Shown: in pieces, positions 21,013 through 23,595 of the stretch | Position numbering within the stretch: position 1 is the first letter of the stretch | Layout: each line of letters opens with the position of its first letter | NCBI GenBank assembly: GCA_038231175.1 | Contig: JBBRLU010000010.1 | Span: forward strand, 1 to 23,595 | Reading direction: 5' to 3' | Source of the DNA: UBA4729 sp038231175 | GTDB lineage: Bacteria; Patescibacteriota; Saccharimonadia; Saccharimonadales; UBA4665 | DNA: 23,595 nt | Made by a program: the position numbers and the translations under genes | The notes under the pieces: model-generated | Database searches by the model: none | What the model was told of the DNA's origin: nothing | Seen by the model: only the letters and a program-made list of their open reading frames with translations

Positions 21013-21410
21013 TGGCTGCAAACACCTACTTTTACGCTCTTGGTCGCCGCAAGAGCGCCACCGCCCGTGTCCGCTTACAGAGTGGTAAAGGCGTCATCAC
21101 CGTCAACGGTCACAGCGCTGCCGAGTATTTCGCCGACAGCAGCTACCTGTTAGCCAAGCTGCAGGAACCGTTTACCGTGCTTGACCTGACCAACAAGTAC
21201 GACGTTAGCGTCGTCGTTTCCGGTGGCGGTCACGACGGCCAGGCCGAGGCCATTCGTCTCGGTGTCGCCAAGACCCTCGTGCTGCTCAACGAAGAAGTCA
21301 AAAGCACGCTCAAACGGGCCGAGCTGCTATCGCGCGATTCCCGCGAGAAAGAACGTAAGAAGTTCGGTCTCAAGGGCGCTCGTAAGCAACGTCAGTTCAC
21401 CAAGCGTTAA
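21012..21410 (+). CDS. rpsI: 30S ribosomal protein S9
   Basis: 132 aa, the usual length. It begins with FYALGRRKSATARVRLQSGK and ends with DSREKERKKFGLKGARKQRQ then FTKR, the invariant C-terminal tail that reaches P-site tRNA. GGHDGQAEAIRLGVAKTLVL is the central motif. AAGGAGG upstream and a one-base overlap with rplM fix the start. It is the last gene before a terminator. Confidence 0.98.
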   Translation: MAANTYFYALGRRKSATARVRLQSGKGVITVNGHSAAEYFADSSYLLAKLQEPFTVLDLTNKYDVSVVVSGGGHDGQAEAIRLGVAKTLVLLNEEVKSTLKRAELLSRDSREKERKKFGLKGARKQRQFTKR

Positions 21411-21426
21411 GCATGTCCTGTCCTTC

Positions 21427-21458
21427 ATTAGCCTCCACCCGGGGGCTAATTTAGTTTT
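21427..21458 (+). terminator. Probable terminator after rpsI
   Basis: A 10-bp stem (21427-21436 with 21441-21450, including one G-T pair), an ACCC loop and an interrupted T tract (TTAGTTTT). The T run is weaker than at the other terminators in this window. Confidence 0.78.
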
Positions 21459-21474
21459 AGGGTCCGGTTTGGCT

Positions 21475-21480
21475 TATAAT
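21475..21480 (+). promoter_or_regulatory. -10 box for the 320-aa gene, leaderless arrangement
   Basis: A perfect TATAAT at 21475-21480 lies 16 nt before the ATG at 21491, so transcription would start about 4 nt before the start codon. There is no SD and no clear -35. Confidence 0.55.
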
Positions 21481-21490
21481 TATCGCAACC

Positions 21491-22453
21491 ATGACAGAAG
21501 TTTTCGACAATCAGTTACCAACTGCCTTAGAGCAACGGCACGCCGCCATGCAGGGAGTGGTCGAACGGGCCCTGTATTACCAAGGGCAGATCAATGGCAC
21601 CGACGCGCCGGCAGCCGCCAAGTTGGGTGAGATCGCCCGGCTTAAGGCCTACCTCAATCACAGAGCAAGGGGCCAATTTCTAGGTGAAGTCGTGGAACTG
21701 AGCGGGGCCTACGCCATTCCGGAAGTGGTCGGTAAGGGCCGGGAAATAACCACTGTTTCTAAGCAGTATTACGGGACGCTCCGGGCGATTTCCCGTGGCT
21801 TCGACCCGATCACCAAAGTCGGCCAAGATAAGGACGGCGCCTATGACACTGACATGTTGCAGGTGCGTTTCCAACACGTACTTGAAGTGTCCAATCCTAA
21901 CCAGTCACCGTTTGCCCGGCATGTACCGCTCGATAAGCTCCATGCCTTCGCCTATCTCGATGAAGCAAGTCTGGAGTTGGCCACTGTCGCTAATTATCGT
22001 CGGGCATATTCCACTGCTCAGGCGGTGCAGGTTGATGGTATCGATCGCCGATGGTCGCACCGGCTCGATGAGCTGATTTATGCACCGCAAGACATCAATT
22101 TCCGAGCCCTCGGTACGCTCCTGAGCCGCTTACGTGGCCAGCATCCTGAGCGTATAGATGATTATTTACGCTACCTTAACTTCACGCTATCCGAAGGCTC
22201 GGGCAGGCTCAGGGTGATCGCAGGCTCAGCAATCCGATCCTGTCTGGACGGTACCTGGACAAGTCATGCCGCCGGTGAGTTGGTAGAGGGAAAATTTGAG
22301 TGTATTAATTTTGGCGAGGCTGCCGATCCAGGTCGTCAGACAAAGCTCGACGTATCACAGCCGATGCTGTATCTGACCAAGCCGATCGCTGCCAAGGAAG
22401 CCGCTATCCATGTTCCGCTCGGTCATATCGAACAGTCAGAGTTCGTGGCGTGA
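21491..22453 (+). CDS. Hypothetical protein (320 aa) overlapping the RNA methyltransferase
   Basis: 320 aa; I do not recognise the family. It has no signal peptide, membrane helix or nucleotide-binding loop that I can see. The first 65 residues look helical (LEQRHAAMQGVVERALYYQG). The rest is mixed and includes KQYYGTLRAISRGFDPITKV and FRALGTLLSRLRGQHPERID. The start is placed at the ATG 11 nt after a perfect TATAAT; there is no SD. Its TGA overlaps the GTG start of the next gene by four bases (GTGA), so the two are translationally coupled and may act together, perhaps on RNA. That link is inference. No repeat or phage signs are present. Confidence 0.85.
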   Translation: MTEVFDNQLPTALEQRHAAMQGVVERALYYQGQINGTDAPAAAKLGEIARLKAYLNHRARGQFLGEVVELSGAYAIPEVVGKGREITTVSKQYYGTLRAISRGFDPITKVGQDKDGAYDTDMLQVRFQHVLEVSNPNQSPFARHVPLDKLHAFAYLDEASLELATVANYRRAYSTAQAVQVDGIDRRWSHRLDELIYAPQDINFRALGTLLSRLRGQHPERIDDYLRYLNFTLSEGSGRLRVIAGSAIRSCLDGTWTSHAAGELVEGKFECINFGEAADPGRQTKLDVSQPMLYLTKPIAAKEAAIHVPLGHIEQSEFVA

Positions 22454-23460
22454 ATTCACCTGAAAAATTACGGCAGAAGCGATCAGCATTGCAGACGCGG
22501 ACTGCAGCTGCATTAGCTATTTCGGAGACTGACGCTACCGCATTGTTCGCTACCGAACGGTTATCGAGCTTTCGGATAAACCGGTTGAAGGTCGAAGACG
22601 AACTGTCACTGCTAGCCGAATTGGCGACTGTGGGCTGGTCTGGTGTCCAGTCGTCGATCTATGAGCACGGCTACGGCATCGCCAAGGGTCGAAGCCTAGT
22701 CGTCAACAGCGCCCCGGCCAAAGACGGCCGCATCTTTATCCAAAACCAGGCCAGCTGGCTGCCGGTACTGGCCCTCGACCCGCGGCCCGGCGAAAAGATC
22801 TTAGACATCTGCGCCGCGCCTGGTGGTAAGGCCAGTATGATCGCCGAATTAACCCTCAATGAGGCCGAGCTTTGGGTTAACGATAACTCCCGGGCAAGGT
22901 TATTCAAACTACGCTCTAACTTTGCCAGGCTGGGCGCCCGCTACGATGAGCAGACTATGTACGGTATCGACCGCCTGCCGCATGTCCTCCTAAACGGTAG
23001 TTTCGACAAGATCCTGCTCGATGCCCCCTGTAGCGGCGAAGGCTTATTGGACATCAGTCGCGACAGAGATTTTGAATATTGGTCATTAGCCCAGATCAAA
23101 CGACTCGAGCAACTGCAGAAGAAGGGCATAACAGCCGCCTGGAAGCTACTAAAACCGGGTGGCACGCTCGTCTACAGCACCTGCACCATGGCTCCCGAGG
23201 AAAACGAGTCGGTCGTGGACTACCTGTTAAGCCGGAACCCGGACGCCGAGCTCCAGCCATTGGACATTGCACTGCCAAACAAATACCCGGCCGTCAGCCA
23301 GTGGAATGGTCGTTCATACAAAAACGATCTCGGCTACTGCTTGAGACTGGCGCCATCGCCACTGATCGAAGCTTTTTTTGTCGCCAAGATAATCAAAAGA
23401 ACAGATAACATCGATTCGTATTCTTCAGAGTTTTATAGCAAGCATCAGACAGTTGATTAA
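22450..23460 (+). CDS. NOL1/NOP2/Sun (RsmF-type) RNA cytosine-5 methyltransferase
   Basis: 336 aa. SAM-binding motif I LDICAAPGGKAS is at 118-129. Motif IV LDAPCSGEG at 190-198 has Cys194, and motif VI VYSTCTMAPEENE at 241-253 has the catalytic Cys245. The two-cysteine pattern and the DAPCSGEG/YSTCT wording fit the RsmF/YebU and NSUN branch rather than RsmB, and there is no N-terminal NusB domain. These enzymes methylate C5 of cytosine in rRNA or tRNA; the target here is unknown. It lacks the long C-terminal PUA-type region of E. coli RsmF. It starts at GTG, overlapping the previous gene by four bases. Confidence 0.92.
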   Translation: MNSPEKLRQKRSALQTRTAAALAISETDATALFATERLSSFRINRLKVEDELSLLAELATVGWSGVQSSIYEHGYGIAKGRSLVVNSAPAKDGRIFIQNQASWLPVLALDPRPGEKILDICAAPGGKASMIAELTLNEAELWVNDNSRARLFKLRSNFARLGARYDEQTMYGIDRLPHVLLNGSFDKILLDAPCSGEGLLDISRDRDFEYWSLAQIKRLEQLQKKGITAAWKLLKPGGTLVYSTCTMAPEENESVVDYLLSRNPDAELQPLDIALPNKYPAVSQWNGRSYKNDLGYCLRLAPSPLIEAFFVAKIIKRTDNIDSYSSEFYSKHQTVD

Positions 23461-23462
23461 GC

Positions 23463-23473
23463 TATAATGGAGG
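23463..23473 (+). promoter_or_regulatory. TATAAT next to GGAGG before trpS
   Basis: TATAAT (23463-23468) is followed at once by GGAGG (23469-23473), five bases before the trpS ATG. If the TATAAT is a real -10, the SD would not be in the transcript. Either trpS is read through from upstream using the SD, or it is leaderless. Confidence 0.4.
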
Positions 23474-23477
23474 CATT

Positions 23478-23595
23478 ATGAATAAACCTGTCATCCTGAC
23501 CGGCCTACGGGCTAACGGCGAGCTGCATCTTGGCAACTACCTCGGCGGTATGTTGCCGATGGTACAGTTACAGGCTAAGTACGCCGGCGACTACC
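23478..23595 (+). CDS. trpS: Tryptophanyl-tRNA synthetase, N-terminal part (truncated by window end)
   Basis: The first 39 codons are visible. LTGLRANGELHLGNYLGGML at 7-26 is the start of a class I synthetase: the family's TGxxPTGxLHLGxYLG motif, with HLGN at 17-20 as the HIGH signature. This form is typical of TrpS, which charges tRNA-Trp. GGAGG lies 4 nt before the ATG. The KMSKS loop is outside the window, so closely related TyrS-like alternatives cannot be fully excluded, but the wording favours TrpS. Confidence 0.88.
   Translation, partial: MNKPVILTGLRANGELHLGNYLGGMLPMVQLQAKYAGDY

Noticed and set aside
1..23595. CRISPR arrays, insertion sequences, tRNA genes, prophage or plasmid features
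   Set aside because: No arrays of spaced long repeats, no transposase or integrase frames and no cloverleaf-type sequences were seen in the spacers.
1..23595. UGA recoding as Gly or Trp
   Set aside because: TGA ends rpmJ, rpsQ, the 61-aa ORF and the 320-aa gene at the expected positions, and no conserved residue falls on an in-frame TGA.

Overview
The window is a bacterial core-translation locus. Every annotated gene is on the + strand. It is most likely from a Candidate Phyla Radiation (Patescibacteria) genome, and the EF-Tu and EF-G style and gene content suggest a Saccharibacteria (TM7)-like member; that placement is an inference. Supporting observations: the spc-type cluster runs rpsE directly into rplO with no rpmD (L30), a loss reported across CPR; S14, S4 and L36 lack zinc-binding cysteines; the genes are packed tightly. 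UGA is used as an ordinary stop (rpmJ, rpsQ, the 320-aa gene, the 61-aa ORF), so this is not a UGA-recoding lineage such as Gracilibacteria or SR1.

Layout. 1-627: 3' end of rpsL, then rpsG and a strong intrinsic terminator. 647-1087: a lone AT-rich hypothetical gene. 1095-3292: fusA (EF-G) with its own extended -10. 3327-4700: tuf (EF-Tu) with a clear promoter, a repeat-bearing leader and a GAAA-loop terminator. 4712-4916: a small SD-less ORF. 4938-5400: rpsJ as a single-gene unit with its own terminator. 5491-6131: two small membrane proteins, one YtxH-like. 6176-15267: promoter, a structured leader of about 165 nt with a possible 16-codon uORF, then the S10/spc r-protein genes rplC-D-W-B, rpsS, rplV, rpsC, rplP, rpmC, rpsQ, rplN-X-E, rpsN, rpsH, rplF-R, rpsE, rplO and a terminator. 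15268-15655: gene-free stretch holding what looks like a decayed 23S-5S rRNA junction. 15656-17158: secY. 17187-21458: promoter, then infA, rpmJ, rpsM, rpsK, rpsD, rpoA, rplQ, rplM, rpsI and a terminator. 21475-23595: a hypothetical 320-aa gene overlapping an NSUN/RsmF-type RNA m5C methyltransferase, then the start of trpS.

The genes supply the ribosome, its elongation factors and IF-1, the core RNA polymerase alpha subunit and the SecY translocon. Eight gene junctions share a single base (TAATG) and two overlap by four bases, which implies strong translational coupling.

The points most worth following up are: (1) EF-G with non-canonical guanine-recognition motifs (NKIN for NKxD, and Gly-Asp where Ser-Ala is usual), while EF-Tu next door is canonical; (2) the layered leader of the rplC operon; (3) the rRNA relic upstream of secY; (4) three GTAACT repeats spaced exactly 21 nt in the tuf leader; (5) SD-less genes with a -10 box 15-23 nt before the start codon; (6) the unassigned genes at 647, 4731, 5841 and 21491.
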